Source of the DNA: Hyphomonas sp.
GTDB lineage: Bacteria > Pseudomonadota > Alphaproteobacteria > Caulobacterales > Hyphomonadaceae
NCBI RefSeq assembly: GCF_013823385.1
Contig: NZ_PNMA01000001.1
Span: 1 to 64,000 of the forward strand
DNA length: 64,000 nt
Direction: 5' to 3'
The notes under the pieces are model-generated. The model made no database searches. It saw only the letters and a list, made by a program, of their open reading frames with translations, and had not been told where the DNA came from. A program made the position numbers and the translations under genes. Of the stretch, positions 63,654 through 64,000 are shown one piece after another; the stretch's first letter is position 1; each line of letters opens with the position of its first letter.

Positions 63654-64000
63654 GTGAAAGCCTGCATTCTCAGCGTATCGGGTCCGGAGCTGACCCCCGG
63701 CGAAGCTGCGCTCTTTGCGGCTGAGAACCCCTGGGGCGTGATCCTGATGGGCCGCTCCTGCGTGTCGCGAATGCAGGTGCGCAGGCTGGTGGCCGATATC
63801 TGGAATTCCACAGGCCGCGAAACGCTGATCTTCATCGACCAGGAAGGCGGCCGCGTTGCCCGCCTGAAGGCGCCCGAATGGCCGTTCTTTCCGCGCGGGG
63901 CCGATTATGCGGCGCTGTATCAGCAGGACCAGGCCCTCGGCCGCGAAGCCACCTGGCTCGGCCACCGGCTGATCGCTTCGGAACTGGCGGCCCTGTCGAT
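63654..64000 (+). CDS. nagZ: Beta-N-acetylhexosaminidase NagZ, 5' part
   Basis: A partial open frame that continues past the window end. Starting at GTG 63654 it reads VKACILSVSGPELTPGE, then NPWGVILMGRSC and the GH3 substrate-binding motif IFIDQEGGRVARLKAP, diagnostic for NagZ. NagZ removes N-acetylglucosamine from muropeptides during peptidoglycan recycling. The catalytic His-Asp loop lies beyond the window. Order dgt, SPOR, nagZ is that of Caulobacter relatives, where scpA-scpB follow. Confidence 0.93.
   Translation, partial: MKACILSVSGPELTPGEAALFAAENPWGVILMGRSCVSRMQVRRLVADIWNSTGRETLIFIDQEGGRVARLKAPEWPFFPRGADYAALYQQDQALGREATWLGHRLIASELAALS

Overview
The window is about 62-64% GC, densely coded and entirely chromosomal in character. 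No phage, transposase, plasmid or CRISPR feature was seen. Several markers point to an alphaproteobacterium: C4-pathway 5-aminolevulinate synthase (hemA), COQ4, a MucR/Ros regulator, DUF2336, DUF1289, a two-piece methionine synthase, a type-2 dGTPase next to a SPOR-nagZ pair, and CtrA-like TTAAC boxes. Together these suggest Caulobacterales/Hyphomonadaceae, a Hyphomonas-like organism. That placement is inference from gene content, not from a marker phylogeny.

Layout, left to right. 0-4 kb: a small hypothetical gene running into GC-rich palindromic repeats, an AbgT transporter, and the mlaA-mlaC lipid-transport pair. 4.2-10.2 kb: a methionine operon (ArsR-methyltransferase regulator, metF, homocysteine methyltransferase, a gamma-glutamylcyclotransferase-like gene, cobalamin-dependent metH), with overlapping or nearly abutting genes and a perfect operator at the first start codon. 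10.2-19.3 kb: a GGDEF-EAL protein, pyk, an aspartyl protease, DUF1289, a CobT homologue lacking key residues, a heteromeric acyl-CoA dehydrogenase pair and a glycosyltransferase. 19.3-32.9 kb: rlmJ, an M28 peptidase lipoprotein, two tandem lysophospholipase-like hydrolases, clpP-clpX, a metallophosphoesterase, glnB-glnA, coq4, a phosphohistidine phosphatase and nnr. 33-45 kb: tRNA-Leu(UAG), then a surface-glycan region with three multi-pass glycosyltransferase-like proteins, GtrA and a HAD-UbiA fusion. Within it is a five-gene operon (MBOAT, SGNH-like protein, carrier protein, AMP ligase, SDR) that looks like a Dlt-type acyl-export system. 45.6-54 kb: tig, DUF2336, a degenerate EAL protein, a Nudix hydrolase, an Hpt protein, NAD kinase, a class II aldolase, hemA and mucR. 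54.3-59.4 kb: glyA-nrdR-ribD-ribE-ribBA-ribH-nusB in one direction. 59.4-64 kb: dispersed repeats, an epoxide hydrolase, erpA, dgt, a SPOR protein and the 5' part of nagZ.

Themes: (1) one-carbon and methionine metabolism under an S-adenosylhomocysteine-type regulator, with cobalamin-dependent MetH; (2) a predicted activate-load-modify-transfer route for acylating an envelope glycan, beside likely glycan-building enzymes; (3) a riboflavin operon that by itself lacks a RibD deaminase domain and a functional-looking GTP cyclohydrolase II domain; (4) several proteins that keep a fold but have lost catalytic or metal ligands (CobT-like, EAL-like, the RibBA C-terminus, MucR). Non-coding structure of note: two helically phased TGTCC arrays, GC-rich palindromic repeats and a twin-palindrome operator upstream of mlaA.

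All functional calls are by reading motifs and recalled family knowledge; no database search was run.
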